Assembly: GCF_052216985.1 (NCBI RefSeq)
Contig: NZ_JBQOUY010000039.1
Span: 1-14,542, forward strand
Reading direction: 5' to 3'
Length of the DNA stretch: 14,542 nt
Source: Acidaminococcus fermentans_A
Lineage (GTDB): Bacteria > Bacillota > Negativicutes > Acidaminococcales > Acidaminococcaceae
This document shows, in pieces, positions 1-7,268 of this stretch (its first letter is position 1; each line of letters starts with the position of its first letter). The translations under genes were made by a program, and so were the position numbers. The notes below the pieces were generated by a model. The model had not been told where the DNA came from. It worked only from the letters and a program-made list of their open reading frames with translations, and searched no databases.

Positions 1-101
1 AAGGTGTAGAACCAGTATCGTGCTGGATATAGAAACGAATATCTTATCGTTAGCAGATTAGGGTTTGTACCTTCAAAAAATTTGCTTGCAAATTTCTCAT
101 T
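1..101. other. Left-edge segment with no confident gene
   Basis: One plus-strand frame is open from the window edge to a TAG at 58-60 and would encode a C-terminus ending in TSIVLDIETNILSLAD. It could be the tail of a gene cut by the window, but it is too short to judge and uses AGG, AGA, ATA and TTA codons that are uncommon in the neighbouring genes. The same stretch is self-complementary: AAGGT (1-5) can pair with ACCTT (69-73), and AACC (10-13) with GGTT (62-65). An 8-bp inverted repeat AAATTTGC/GCAAATTT (78-85/88-95) follows. A plus-strand terminator at 153-189 implies that something is transcribed rightwards into this region. Confidence 0.3.
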
Positions 102-133
102 CGGCTCGAGACTCGAGACCCGAGACCGAGCCG
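102..133. repeat. Heptamer (CYCGNGA) array inside a GC-rich hairpin
   Basis: Three tandem 7-bp units, CTCGAGA (105-111), CTCGAGA (112-118) and CCCGAGA (119-125), are followed by a partial unit. The array is bracketed by a perfect 7-bp inverted repeat CGGCTCG/CGAGCCG (102-108/127-133). A related array pair occurs at 9081-9108 and 9204-9224. In both places the array lies in an intergenic tail close to a long hairpin. The function is not known to me; it could be a dispersed intergenic repeat or an RNA 3'-end element. Confidence 0.7.
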
Positions 134-152
134 CTATGTGGCTTATGAGACC

Positions 153-189
153 GGGGGTGTTGCACGTAACGTGCAACACCCCCTTTTTT
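153..189 (+). terminator. Rho-independent terminator
   Basis: A perfect 13-bp stem (153-165 with 171-183; left arm GGGGGTGTTGCAC), extendable by a G-C pair, has a short loop and is followed by TTTTTT at 184-189. The U-tract is on the plus strand only, so it ends transcription coming from the left edge and shields the convergent LysR gene. The tail overlaps the LysR stop codon (188-190). Confidence 0.88.
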
Positions 190-1120
190 ATGGCTTCAGC
201 AGCTGGATGAAGGCCCGGACGGAATAGGGGGTGAACTCCTTGTCTGGCAGCAGGGCGTGGAAGGAGCGTGTGAAATCGGCTTCGGCAATCTTGAAGAACA
301 GCAGATCTTGACTGGTGGGGCCGACCATGGCATCGCTGACAAAAGTGGCTGCCAGTCCGTGCTCTGCCAGCCGTTGGGCTGTGGCCAGCTGGGAAAGCAT
401 CAGTTTGATATGGGGCATGAAGCCGGCTTTCTGGAACAGGGCCTGACACCGTTTATAAAGGTTGTTTCCAGGAGTCAAGAGGATGAAGGGCAGATTTTGG
501 AACTGGGTGATGGAAACGGTGGGGGTCTCTGTTTTTCGGCTGCAGCCGGCTCCTATATCCTGGACGGACAGGGCATAGTTCTTTACATCTTCTGCCAGAT
601 CGGCTGATCGGGGGACTGCCAGCAGGATCTGATCTTGGAAAGCCGGATAATGGCGGGTATGCTTTCGGATCACGACGGAATCACAGCTGAAGGTCAGATC
701 CAGCTCGTCTTTTTCCAACAGGGTCAACAGCGTGTCCGAGGCTTCTTCAATGAGCTGGAGATGGATCTTTGGGTATTTCTGTACATAGGCAGTGAGCAGG
801 TCCGGAATTTGGTAGGACAGGAGATAATGACTGCCTCCAAGGGTCAGGGTCCCTGTCTGGAAATCCCGCAGCTCTTGGACTTCCCGATCCAAATCGTTTT
901 CCAGCCCGTGCATCTTTTTGATGGTCTTCAAATAGAGTTCACCTGCGGGAGTCAATTGTACAGGACGGCGATTCCGTTCGAAAAGAGGCATGCCGATTCG
1001 AGCTTCGATTTTGCGCAGGGCAATGCTGAGGGCTGGCTGGGTGATGAATAACTTTTCTGCAGCTCGGGTGAAACTGCCTTCCTGGTAGATCGTATAGATA
1101 TAATCGTAAGCTGTTTTCAT
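188..1120 (-). CDS. LysR-family transcriptional regulator
   Basis: A 310-aa DNA-binding regulator. The N-terminus shows the LysR winged helix-turn-helix (about residues 3-60, with GSFTRAAEKLFITQPALS and LFERNRRPVQLTPAG). A co-inducer-binding, periplasmic-binding-protein-like domain fills about residues 90-290. I start it at the ATG at 1120, with a weak GAG element seven bases upstream; an in-frame TTG four codons earlier (1132) is possible but has no ribosome binding site. It is divergent from the UxaA/UxaA/symporter operon starting at 1245. By the usual LysR arrangement it probably controls that operon in response to its substrate or an intermediate. The ligand cannot be read from sequence. 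The family call is firm; the target is inference from position. Confidence 0.93.
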   Translation of the reverse strand: MKTAYDYIYTIYQEGSFTRAAEKLFITQPALSIALRKIEARIGMPLFERNRRPVQLTPAGELYLKTIKKMHGLENDLDREVQELRDFQTGTLTLGGSHYLLSYQIPDLLTAYVQKYPKIHLQLIEEASDTLLTLLEKDELDLTFSCDSVVIRKHTRHYPAFQDQILLAVPRSADLAEDVKNYALSVQDIGAGCSRKTETPTVSITQFQNLPFILLTPGNNLYKRCQALFQKAGFMPHIKLMLSQLATAQRLAEHGLAATFVSDAMVGPTSQDLLFFKIAEADFTRSFHALLPDKEFTPYSVRAFIQLLKP

Positions 1121-1138
1121 AATCAGACTCAATATTAT
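1119..1138. promoter_or_regulatory. Possible LysR-type binding site (T-N11-A palindrome)
   Basis: ATAAT (1119-1123), ten bases, ATTAT (1134-1138): an interrupted palindrome containing the T-N11-A pattern typical of LysR operators. It overlaps the lysR start and would suit autoregulation. The region is very AT-rich, so a chance match is quite possible. Confidence 0.3.
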
Positions 1139-1175
1139 AAAAAAAATTAATGAAAATATATATATGATAAATTAG

Positions 1176-1204
1176 ATTATATAACAAAAAAATGATATTG
1201 TAAA
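1176..1204 (-). promoter_or_regulatory. Promoter of the LysR gene
   Basis: On the minus strand, TTTACA (1199-1204) and a perfect TATAAT (1176-1181) are separated by 17 bp, giving a leader of about 50 nt before the ATG at 1120. A weaker plus-strand candidate for the UxaA operon, TTAGAT (1172-1177) and TATTGT (1196-1201) with an 18-bp spacer, overlaps it on the other strand. Face-to-face overlapping promoters fit LysR control of both directions. Confidence 0.6.
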
Positions 1205-1244
1205 TGCAAGAAAAGTCAAGAAATTTCACAAGGGGAGAAAAAGC

Positions 1245-1547
1245 ATGAAAATCAATGGACTGTTGATGGATGACCGGGACAATGTGGTCACCTGTGTGGC
1301 TGAAATCCATAAGGGAGAACAAGTGGTCTATCGGAAAAACGGACAGGAAGAAAAAATCGAAGCGCAGGAGAACATACCCTTTTGCCACAAGATTGCCCTG
1401 GAAGACTTTCCAGAAGGGAGCGAGATCTTCAAATACGGGGAACTGCTGGGGAAGACCAATGTTCCCATTGCCCGGGGCCATTGGGTGTCTGACAAAAATA
1501 TCTACAGTGTGCCAAGAGATTACGACCAGGAATTTGTCAAGGAATAA
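1245..1547 (+). CDS. UxaA-family small subunit (SAF domain)
   Basis: A 100-aa protein matching the SAF domain found at the N-terminus of altronate/galactarate dehydratases or as a separate small subunit, as in (R)-sulfolactate sulfo-lyase SuyA. The start is well supported by AGGGGAG before the ATG. It ends 12 bases before the large-subunit gene, as expected for a two-component enzyme. The SAF domain is thought to help bind substrate and close the active site; catalysis needs the partner at 1560. The substrate is uncertain: a sugar acid, a hydroxy-dicarboxylate or sulfolactate are all compatible. I do not assign a gene symbol because UxaA-type, GarD-type and SuyA-type small subunits cannot be told apart by eye. 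Confidence 0.82.
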   Translation: MKINGLLMDDRDNVVTCVAEIHKGEQVVYRKNGQEEKIEAQENIPFCHKIALEDFPEGSEIFKYGELLGKTNVPIARGHWVSDKNIYSVPRDYDQEFVKE

Positions 1548-1559
1548 GGGGAGGACATT

Positions 1560-2720
1560 ATGGAATTTTGGGGATATAAGAGAAAAGAAGGCAGAGCAGG
1601 CATCCGCAACCACGTTCTGATCCTGCCCACTTGTGCTTGTGGCAGTGAAACGGCCCGGATCGTGGCCAGCCAAGTACGGGGGGCTGTGAACATTGTGTTC
1701 AATACCGGATGTTCCGATGTGGCCGCCAATACTGCCATGTCCCAGAAGGTGCTGACCGGTTTTGCCTGCAATCCTAATGTGTATGGGGTGGTGATCATCG
1801 GTCTGGGGTGTGAGACGGTCCCCCATCTGAAACTGAAGGAAAAAATCCAGAGCATGACCTCTAAGCCCGTGGTCTCTTTTGGCATCCAGGATGAAGGCGG
1901 TACCCTGAAGACCATTGAAAAGGCAGTACGGGCTGCTCGGGAGATGGCAGCAGAAGCGGGCAAACAGCAGAAGGAACTATGCAACATCTCCGAGCTGCTG
2001 CTGGGAATCGAATGTGGCGGCTCTGACGCTACCAGTGGCATTGCCAGCAATCCTGCAGTGGGCGAACTCAGTGATCTGCTGGTGGACTTGGGGGCTTCCA
2101 CTATCATGAGTGAATCCATCGAATGGATCGGTGCAGAACATGTGCTGGCCAAGCGGGCAGCTACACCCCATATCCACAACCAGATCATCCAGATCTGCAA
2201 AGATTATGAAGCTCATCTGATGGCAGCTGGACAGGATTGTCGGGCTGGACAGCCCACACCGGGGAACAAGGCCGGCGGACTTTCTACCCTGGACGAAAAG
2301 AGCCTGGGCTGCATCCGGAAGGGCGGTACCCGTCCCATCGTAGAAGTGCTGGAACAGGCAGCACGGCCATCCTGTCAAGGCGCCATTGTCATGGATACCG
2401 CCGGGTATGACATTTCTTCCGTAACCTCCATGGTGGCTGGTGGCTGCAATGCAGTGATCTTCACCACTGGTAGAGGGACTCCCACTGGCAATGCCATTGT
2501 ACCAGTAATCAAAGTGACGGCGAACGAACGGACCTATCAGAAGATGGAAGACAACATGGATGTGGATCTCAGCGCCATTATCCGAGGGGAGAAGACCTTC
2601 CAGGAATGTGGCAAAGAAATGCTCCAGGTAATCCAGGATGTGTGCAACGGAAAAATGACCAAAGCGGAAGCGTATGGATTCTCGGATATCGCAGTGGACC
2701 ATGTGTGCCGGTTCGTTTGA
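1560..2720 (+). CDS. UxaA-family large subunit (altronate/galactarate dehydratase or sulfolactate lyase type)
   Basis: A 386-aa catalytic subunit of the UxaA/GarD/SuyB superfamily. Visible hallmarks are GYKRKEGRAGIRN at residues 5-17, ECGGSDATSGIASNP from residue 151, PTPGNKAGG at 232-240 and TGRGTPTGN at 303-311; the length matches stand-alone large subunits that lack a fused SAF domain. Family enzymes eliminate water, or sulfite in SuyAB, from alpha-hydroxy acids using a metal (Fe2+). GGGGAGG precedes the ATG by five bases. It forms an operon with the small subunit upstream and a DAACS symporter 30 bases downstream, so the enzyme probably acts on an imported anion. Which acid is not determinable here. 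Confidence 0.87.
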   Translation: MEFWGYKRKEGRAGIRNHVLILPTCACGSETARIVASQVRGAVNIVFNTGCSDVAANTAMSQKVLTGFACNPNVYGVVIIGLGCETVPHLKLKEKIQSMTSKPVVSFGIQDEGGTLKTIEKAVRAAREMAAEAGKQQKELCNISELLLGIECGGSDATSGIASNPAVGELSDLLVDLGASTIMSESIEWIGAEHVLAKRAATPHIHNQIIQICKDYEAHLMAAGQDCRAGQPTPGNKAGGLSTLDEKSLGCIRKGGTRPIVEVLEQAARPSCQGAIVMDTAGYDISSVTSMVAGGCNAVIFTTGRGTPTGNAIVPVIKVTANERTYQKMEDNMDVDLSAIIRGEKTFQECGKEMLQVIQDVCNGKMTKAEAYGFSDIAVDHVCRFV

Positions 2721-2750
2721 TGCACAGGTAGGAAAGGAGCGGAATAGAAA

Positions 2751-3971
2751 ATGGGTTTTATCTTTAAACCATGGAATCGTCTGAGTCTGTTTACCCGGAT
2801 TATGATCGGCTTTATCCTGGGCATTGTCCTGGGTCTGGTCCTGGGGCCCCGTGCCGAGGTGCTGAAGCCGCTGGGGACCATCCTGACCAACCTGCTGACC
2901 ATGGTAGTGGCACCGCTGGTGTTCACCCTGCTGGTCTGCGCTGCGGCGGATGTGGGGGATGGCAAGCGTCTGGGCCGGATCGGTATCAAAACCGTCATCG
3001 TCTTTCTGGTCAGCACGGCCCTGGCTATTGTTTTGGGCCTAGTGGTGAGCAATATGATGGACATTGGCGCCGGGGTGGAACTGAGCAACGTGGCAGCGCC
3101 CCAGCCCAAGGGCCAGGCACCGGCTTCTATGCTGGATACGGTCATCAACATCATCCCGGTGAACATCTTCGCTTCTTTGGCCAAGCAGAACCTGCTCCAG
3201 ATCATCTTCTTCGCCCTGATCATGGGGTTTGCCCTGCTGAAACTGGGCGATAAGGGGAAGGCCCTGCTGGACTGCTGCCGGGCCGGCCAGGAAGTGATGA
3301 AGGAAATCACCAATATGGCCCTGGAATTCACTCCTTACGGGGTGCTGGGCCTGATGGCTTCGGTAGTGGGGAAGAATGGGACGGCCATCCTGATCCCGTA
3401 CATCAAGACCATCGGGGCCATGTACCTGTGTGCAGCGGTGTATCTGCTGGTGGTCCAGGCGGTCCTGATGGTGGGGGTCTTTGGCCGGGTGAGCTCGGTG
3501 AAGTTCCTGCAAAACATGAAGGAAGCCATCACTTTCGTCTTTGCCACCTGTTCCAGTGTGGCTACCATTCCGCTGAACCTGGCCTGTGTGAAGAAAGTGG
3601 GCGTGGATGAGGAAACCGCCAACTTCGTCATTCCCTTCGGGGCGGTCATGAATATGAACGGGACGGCCATCTATGAAGCGGTAGCAGTGGTGTTTACGGC
3701 CCAGATCTTTGGGGTGGATCTGAGCTTCACCCAGCAGGTGATGATCATGCTGACGGCTACTCTGGCCTCCATCGGTACCGCTGGCATTCCCGGCTCCGGT
3801 CTGGTCATGCTGACCATCGTGCTCAGCTCCGTGAACCTGCCCATGGAAGCCATCGGCCTCCTGGCCGGCATCGACCGGATCCTGAACATGGCCCGCTGCG
3901 TGCCGAACATCGTAGGGGATGCAGCCACGGCAGTTATCGTGGCTCAATCGGAAGGAACGCTGAAAAGATAA
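2751..3971 (+). CDS. Dicarboxylate/amino acid:cation symporter (DAACS, SLC1 family)
   Basis: A 406-aa inner-membrane secondary transporter with the GltPh/DctA fold. The HP1 serine-rich loop is FATCSSVATIP (264-274), the TM7 motif reads NMNGT (301-305), HP2 is GTAGIPGSG, and TM8 is D375, N379, R382, C383, N386, D390. Compared with the canonical glutamate/aspartate transporter GltPh, the TM7 aspartate (D312) and the TM8 aspartate that contacts the substrate amino group (D394) are both Asn here, and T398 is Cys. The side-chain carboxylate-binding Arg is kept. This argues for a dicarboxylate or other acid without an alpha-amino group, which fits the upstream UxaA-type enzyme. It is the last gene of the operon, with a terminator directly after the stop. 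Confidence 0.92.
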   Translation: MGFIFKPWNRLSLFTRIMIGFILGIVLGLVLGPRAEVLKPLGTILTNLLTMVVAPLVFTLLVCAAADVGDGKRLGRIGIKTVIVFLVSTALAIVLGLVVSNMMDIGAGVELSNVAAPQPKGQAPASMLDTVINIIPVNIFASLAKQNLLQIIFFALIMGFALLKLGDKGKALLDCCRAGQEVMKEITNMALEFTPYGVLGLMASVVGKNGTAILIPYIKTIGAMYLCAAVYLLVVQAVLMVGVFGRVSSVKFLQNMKEAITFVFATCSSVATIPLNLACVKKVGVDEETANFVIPFGAVMNMNGTAIYEAVAVVFTAQIFGVDLSFTQQVMIMLTATLASIGTAGIPGSGLVMLTIVLSSVNLPMEAIGLLAGIDRILNMARCVPNIVGDAATAVIVAQSEGTLKR

Positions 3972-3972
3972 A

Positions 3973-4014
3973 AAAGAAAAGGTTGTTGCCTGGGCAACAA
4001 CCTTTTCTTTTTTT
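3973..4014. terminator. Bidirectional terminator between convergent genes
   Basis: A perfect 18-base inverted repeat (3973-3990 with 3993-4010, outer part AAAGAAAAGG, inner part TTGTTGCC). It is A-rich on the left and T-rich on the right, so both strands give a U-rich tail. It lies exactly between the symporter stop (3971) and the stop of the minus-strand secreted protein (4013). Confidence 0.92.
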
Positions 4015-4912
4015 ATTCCGCTGTTTTTGCAGTCTTTTCCACTGCTGCCGGCAGGGTCACTTCTTTGCCCTGCTGGTAGTCGAACTGGAAGGCGATGACC
4101 AGGGTGGAGCTGCCTAGCAGGCTGGAGAACATCTGCTGCTGCTCCGGCGAGATCTTCTGGGCCTTGGCGGCGGCATCCAGGAAATATCCTCCGGCCGTCT
4201 GGAGCACTGGCGTCAGATCCATGCCCAGCCGTTTTACCCGATAGGTCTTTTTATCCAGTACCACCGTGTAGGGGACTTCCTTCACCTGGGCCACCAGAGC
4301 TTGGATCCGTTCCCCATCTTTCTGCTTTTTGAATTCCGGGTCACTGGCCATTTTCTGAGCTAGCTTCTGGCCGTCCAGGGTGAGTTCCAAGGTCTTTTCC
4401 CGGCCGGTTTCCTTGGCAACTTTGGCGGAAGACAGGTACTGGAGCAGTTCCTTTTCTGCCTTCTTTCCATCTGGATCGGGCAGGAGGGGCAGGGTGTAGG
4501 GACGGACCGTCTTGGCCCAGCCCTTGCCGCTGTTGACGTACTGGGTCAGCTGGCCTTTTTCCGCAAAGAAGTAGGCATCCACTGGCTGACCCATGGTCTG
4601 CTGTCCGGTGAGCAGGACCAGTTCACCGGTCCCGTGGAGATCCCCGCTGAGCTTTTCCATTCGGGTATTTTTTTTGTCCGTTTCTTCCACCGCATTGCCG
4701 GTTAGGGACAGGTTCCCGACCCCGATGGGACTGAACAGGGTCCCTTTCATTTCATACTGGACGTATCTTTCTTTGGCCATGACGCTTTGGGAGCGGACCA
4801 GGTCTTTCACCACAGCTTTGTCCACGGGAGCGGCTGCCTGGACCAGGGAACCGGCGGACAGGACCAGCAGCAGGGAAAGGCCGGCTGCTCGGATTTTGGA
4901 TAACAGTTTCAT
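4013..4912 (-). CDS. Secreted LolA-like / DUF6612-like protein
   Basis: A 299-aa protein with a clear signal peptide: basic MKLLSKIRAAG, a hydrophobic core LSLLLVLSAG, and a likely signal peptidase I site after LVQA (residue 26). There is no lipobox cysteine. The mature part is rich in alternating beta-type segments (YEMKGTLFSP, NLSLTGNA, KTLELTLDG, YTVVLDKKTYRVKRLGMDL), as in LolA/LppX-fold proteins and the DUF6612 family of Firmicutes. I infer an extracytoplasmic beta-fold protein, perhaps binding a lipid or other hydrophobic ligand; no catalytic residues are visible. The ATG at 4912 is chosen over an in-frame TTG one codon upstream because AGGAGG lies eight bases before the ATG. It is monocistronic, with its own promoter and a terminator shared with the convergent operon. 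Confidence 0.72.
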   Translation of the reverse strand: MKLLSKIRAAGLSLLLVLSAGSLVQAAAPVDKAVVKDLVRSQSVMAKERYVQYEMKGTLFSPIGVGNLSLTGNAVEETDKKNTRMEKLSGDLHGTGELVLLTGQQTMGQPVDAYFFAEKGQLTQYVNSGKGWAKTVRPYTLPLLPDPDGKKAEKELLQYLSSAKVAKETGREKTLELTLDGQKLAQKMASDPEFKKQKDGERIQALVAQVKEVPYTVVLDKKTYRVKRLGMDLTPVLQTAGGYFLDAAAKAQKISPEQQQMFSSLLGSSTLVIAFQFDYQQGKEVTLPAAVEKTAKTAE

Positions 4913-4961
4913 CAAAGGTTCCTCCTTTTTCCATCAGGATCTGCATCGATTCTATCTTTTT

Positions 4962-4990
4962 ACTATGTCATATCCAGGAAAAATTGTCAA
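4962..4990 (-). promoter_or_regulatory. Promoter of the secreted-protein gene
   Basis: Minus strand: consensus -35 TTGACA (4985-4990), 17-bp spacer, -10 CATAGT (4962-4967) with an extended TG motif one base before the -10. This gives a leader of roughly 45 nt to the ATG at 4912. Confidence 0.8.
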
Positions 4991-5085
4991 AGGAAAAAGT
5001 TTTGAACTTTTCGGGAAGAATGGGATCAACGGGCTGCCAGTATGGTATCATGACAAGAGAAATCATCAGTAAAGGAGAGGATATC

Positions 5086-5616
5086 ATGAACAACGAAGTA
5101 CTGGAAGCCATGCAGCTGCGCCGGAGCATCCGCAGCTTCAAACCGGATCCGGTGCCGGAAGCTGACCTGAAGGAAATCATCAAGGCAGGGCTCTACGCTC
5201 CCAGCGGAAAAGGTACCCAGGATACCATCATCCTGGCCATCACTAATCCGGCCATGGTGAAGCGGCTGAGCAGGCTGAACTGTGAAATCGGAGGTTGGGC
5301 ACCGGATTTCGATCCTTTCTACGGGGCACCGGCCGTGCTCATCGTCCTGGCGGAAAAACAGCGGCCTACGGCGGTATATGACGGATCCCTGGTCATGGGG
5401 AATATGATGCTGGCCGCCCATTCCCTGGGGCTGGGCAGCTGCTGGATCCACCGGGCCAAGGAAGAATTCGACCGGTCGGAAGGCAAGGCCCTGCTGAAGA
5501 CTTTGGGGGTCACCGGGGAATATGAAGGCATCGGCCACTGTGTGGTGGGCTATGTGGAAGGGGATATCCCCATTGCACCCTTGCGGAAGGAACATCGGGT
5601 GTATTGGATGAAGTAA
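5086..5616 (+). CDS. Nitroreductase-family FMN protein
   Basis: A 176-aa small nitroreductase-fold flavoprotein. RRSIRSF near the N-terminus (residues 12-18) is the usual FMN-contacting motif. APSGKGTQ follows around residues 38-45, and GLGSCWIHRA is the C-terminal FMN/dimer region. Such proteins are homodimeric, cytosolic NAD(P)H-dependent oxidoreductases acting on quinones, flavins or nitro compounds; the true substrate is not visible. The start is set at the ATG at 5086 because AAAGGAGAGG sits just upstream. The reading frame stays open to 4984, but that extension crosses the divergent promoter. It converges on the flavodoxin/ferredoxin gene at 5656. Confidence 0.9.
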   Translation: MNNEVLEAMQLRRSIRSFKPDPVPEADLKEIIKAGLYAPSGKGTQDTIILAITNPAMVKRLSRLNCEIGGWAPDFDPFYGAPAVLIVLAEKQRPTAVYDGSLVMGNMMLAAHSLGLGSCWIHRAKEEFDRSEGKALLKTLGVTGEYEGIGHCVVGYVEGDIPIAPLRKEHRVYWMK

Positions 5617-5621
5617 AAAAA

Positions 5622-5657
5622 CTGCTGCATGATTTTTACACATGCAGCAGCTTTTTT
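5622..5657. terminator. Bidirectional terminator between convergent genes
   Basis: A 10-bp perfect stem CTGCTGCATG/CATGCAGCAG (5622-5631 with 5641-5650) has a 9-base loop, an A-run before it and TTTTTT after it (5652-5657). It serves the nitroreductase (stop 5616) and, on the other strand, the gene whose stop codon (5656-5658) already overlaps the U-tract. Confidence 0.88.
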
Positions 5658-6486
5658 AAAATATTTCCGATTCCGCAACCCGCTGGTAATTCTTTTCCAG
5701 CATAGCTTTGTGGGACAGGAACCGAGGATCATCGAAATACTTGGCTCCTTTGGGACAATACTTGATACAGGCCTGGCATTTGATGCAGATACCGGGAACT
5801 TCGTCAGTGTTAGCTGGATCGATGGATCCCATGGGGCATACAGTGGCGCATTTTCCGCAATGGTCGCACTTCTCCAGATCCGTCTTGGGCTTGGCTTTCA
5901 GGAACTTGGCAGGCTGCCCATCTTCACCCAGAGGGATGTAATAGGGAGCTATCGGTGCATCTCCTTTGATCACTACACGTTCCAGAGTGGCTCCACTCCG
6001 AAGTCTGGCTTCCACCTGATCCAGCAGCTGCTGGAACTTTTCTTGATCTTCTTTTGTAGGATGGGCTTTTCCGATGGAAGCAAAAGCGTGGGGAGCGGCG
6101 AAGGCACCGGCGGCAAATACCCGGAAATCTTTTTTCTCCAGTTCATCTCGGAGTTCGGTGAGAGAACTGTCATAGCTTCGATTGCCAAAGGTGACTAAGG
6201 CTACGGCCGGTGTCCGTTTTTCAGGATCGCCGAAAAACAGTTTCTGTACGAAAGGAAGGGCCTTGTTGGGAATGCGACCTGCATAGGTGGGCATGCCGAA
6301 GACGACCAAGGTGCCAGAACCAAAGAAATGCAGCGTATCCTGGTCTTTGGGCAAGGTAAATGAGTGGAAATCCAGAGACACTCCTTCTCCTTGGAAGCGG
6401 AAGGCCAGCTGTTGGCTGAAAGCACGGACTAGTTTTTCGGTCTGGCCAGTGGGACTGAAAGAAACGGCAGCGATATGATCGATCAA
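5656..6486 (-). CDS. EFR1-type flavodoxin-ferredoxin fusion protein
   Basis: A 276-aa two-domain electron-transfer protein. Residues 1-180 form a flavodoxin-like FMN domain with the phosphate-binding loop SFSPTGQTEK and MPTYAGRIPNKALPF. Residues 207-244 carry two [4Fe-4S] motifs: C207, C210, C213, C217-Pro and C234, C237, C240, C244-Pro. This is the arrangement annotated as EFR1-family ferrodoxin in anaerobes; partners are unknown. The start is a TTG at 6484-6486: GGGAGG lies eight bases upstream and no in-frame ATG is near. The gene is monocistronic and divergent from the GNAT operon, so it may share control with it, although no operator was recognised. Confidence 0.9.
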   Translation of the reverse strand: MIDHIAAVSFSPTGQTEKLVRAFSQQLAFRFQGEGVSLDFHSFTLPKDQDTLHFFGSGTLVVFGMPTYAGRIPNKALPFVQKLFFGDPEKRTPAVALVTFGNRSYDSSLTELRDELEKKDFRVFAAGAFAAPHAFASIGKAHPTKEDQEKFQQLLDQVEARLRSGATLERVVIKGDAPIAPYYIPLGEDGQPAKFLKAKPKTDLEKCDHCGKCATVCPMGSIDPANTDEVPGICIKCQACIKYCPKGAKYFDDPRFLSHKAMLEKNYQRVAESEIF

Positions 6487-6612
6487 TGCAAAGACCTCCC
6501 TTTGGGAACCTGAATTTTCTGTGTTTCTCTTCCCATCATAACTTATTTTTTGAAAGAAAGCCAGTCCAAAGCGGTAGATTGCATCATGATCGGGCCGTAG
6601 AGTGGGAAAAAT

Positions 6613-6642
6613 TTGCGCCCTGTCTGGGAAATGTCCTATAAT
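6613..6642 (+). promoter_or_regulatory. Promoter of the GNAT-SDR-AEC operon
   Basis: TTGCGC (6613-6618), 18-bp spacer, perfect TATAAT (6637-6642), followed by a short leader and an AGGGGGG ribosome binding site before the ATG at 6680. Confidence 0.7.
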
Positions 6643-6679
6643 AAAACCATCATCTTAGAAAAACAGGGGGGAAATACCC

Positions 6680-7255
6680 ATGAGCAATATGATCATCCGG
6701 GAAGCCACAGAAGGTGATGCTGCTGCCATCCGGGCTGTTTATGCGCCCTATGTGGAAAGTACTGTGATTACTTTCGAATATCAGGTACCCAGTGTGGAAG
6801 AATTCTGCCGCCGGATCGCCCATACGAAGGAGAAGTATCCGTATTTTGTAGCGGAAGAGGATGGTCGGATTCTGGGCTATGCCTATGCCGGACCTTTTGT
6901 GGGACGCCCGGCCTATGACTGGTCGGCAGAACTGAGCATCTATGTGGACCGTACCCTGCGGAAAAAGGGCGTGGGGAACCAGCTTTATGGAGCCTTGCTG
7001 GAGGCACTCCGGAAAATGGGCATTTTGGATGTGTATGCCTGCATCGGGTATCCGGAACAGCCGGACGAATATCTGGATTTCAACAGTGCCCAGTTCCATG
7101 CCCATCTGGGATTCGAACCGGTGGGCATCTTCAAGAACTGCGGATACAAGTTCAACCGCTGGTACCATATGATCTGGATGGGAAAGAATCTGGCCCCTCA
7201 TAAAAAGGAGCAGCCGGCTGTCCGGCCCTATCCGGAGGTCCGGGAAGAAAAGTAG
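6680..7255 (+). CDS. GNAT N-acetyltransferase, phosphinothricin acetyltransferase-like
   Basis: A 191-aa acetyl-CoA-dependent acetyltransferase. The order IREATEGDAAAIRAVYAPYV, then VITFEYQVPS, then the coenzyme A pyrophosphate loop R94-K-K-G97-V-G99, then the C-terminal LGFEPVGIFKNCGYKFNRW matches the Pat/Bar/YncA-like subgroup. Members acetylate the amino group of phosphinothricin, methionine sulfoximine or similar amino acids. The segment between the acetyl-CoA loop and the C-terminus (CIGYPEQPDEYLDFNSAQFH) is longer than usual, with an acidic insert. First gene of a plus-strand operon; its stop is 13 bases before the SDR start. The native substrate is unknown. Confidence 0.87.
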   Translation: MSNMIIREATEGDAAAIRAVYAPYVESTVITFEYQVPSVEEFCRRIAHTKEKYPYFVAEEDGRILGYAYAGPFVGRPAYDWSAELSIYVDRTLRKKGVGNQLYGALLEALRKMGILDVYACIGYPEQPDEYLDFNSAQFHAHLGFEPVGIFKNCGYKFNRWYHMIWMGKNLAPHKKEQPAVRPYPEVREEK

Positions 7256-7268
7256 AGGAGGGTACAAT

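Noticed and set aside
939..1826. A 295-codon minus-strand frame crossing the LysR/UxaA divergent promoter
   Set aside because: It overlaps two recognised genes and their promoter region, and its sequence is low-complexity shadow translation.
4984..5085. N-terminal extension of the nitroreductase to 4984
   Set aside because: The extra 34 codons cross the divergent promoter, and a strong ribosome binding site directly precedes the ATG at 5086, where homology begins.
5629..6198. A 189-codon plus-strand frame opposite the flavodoxin-ferredoxin gene
   Set aside because: Antisense to a gene with eight correctly spaced cluster cysteines; no independent support.
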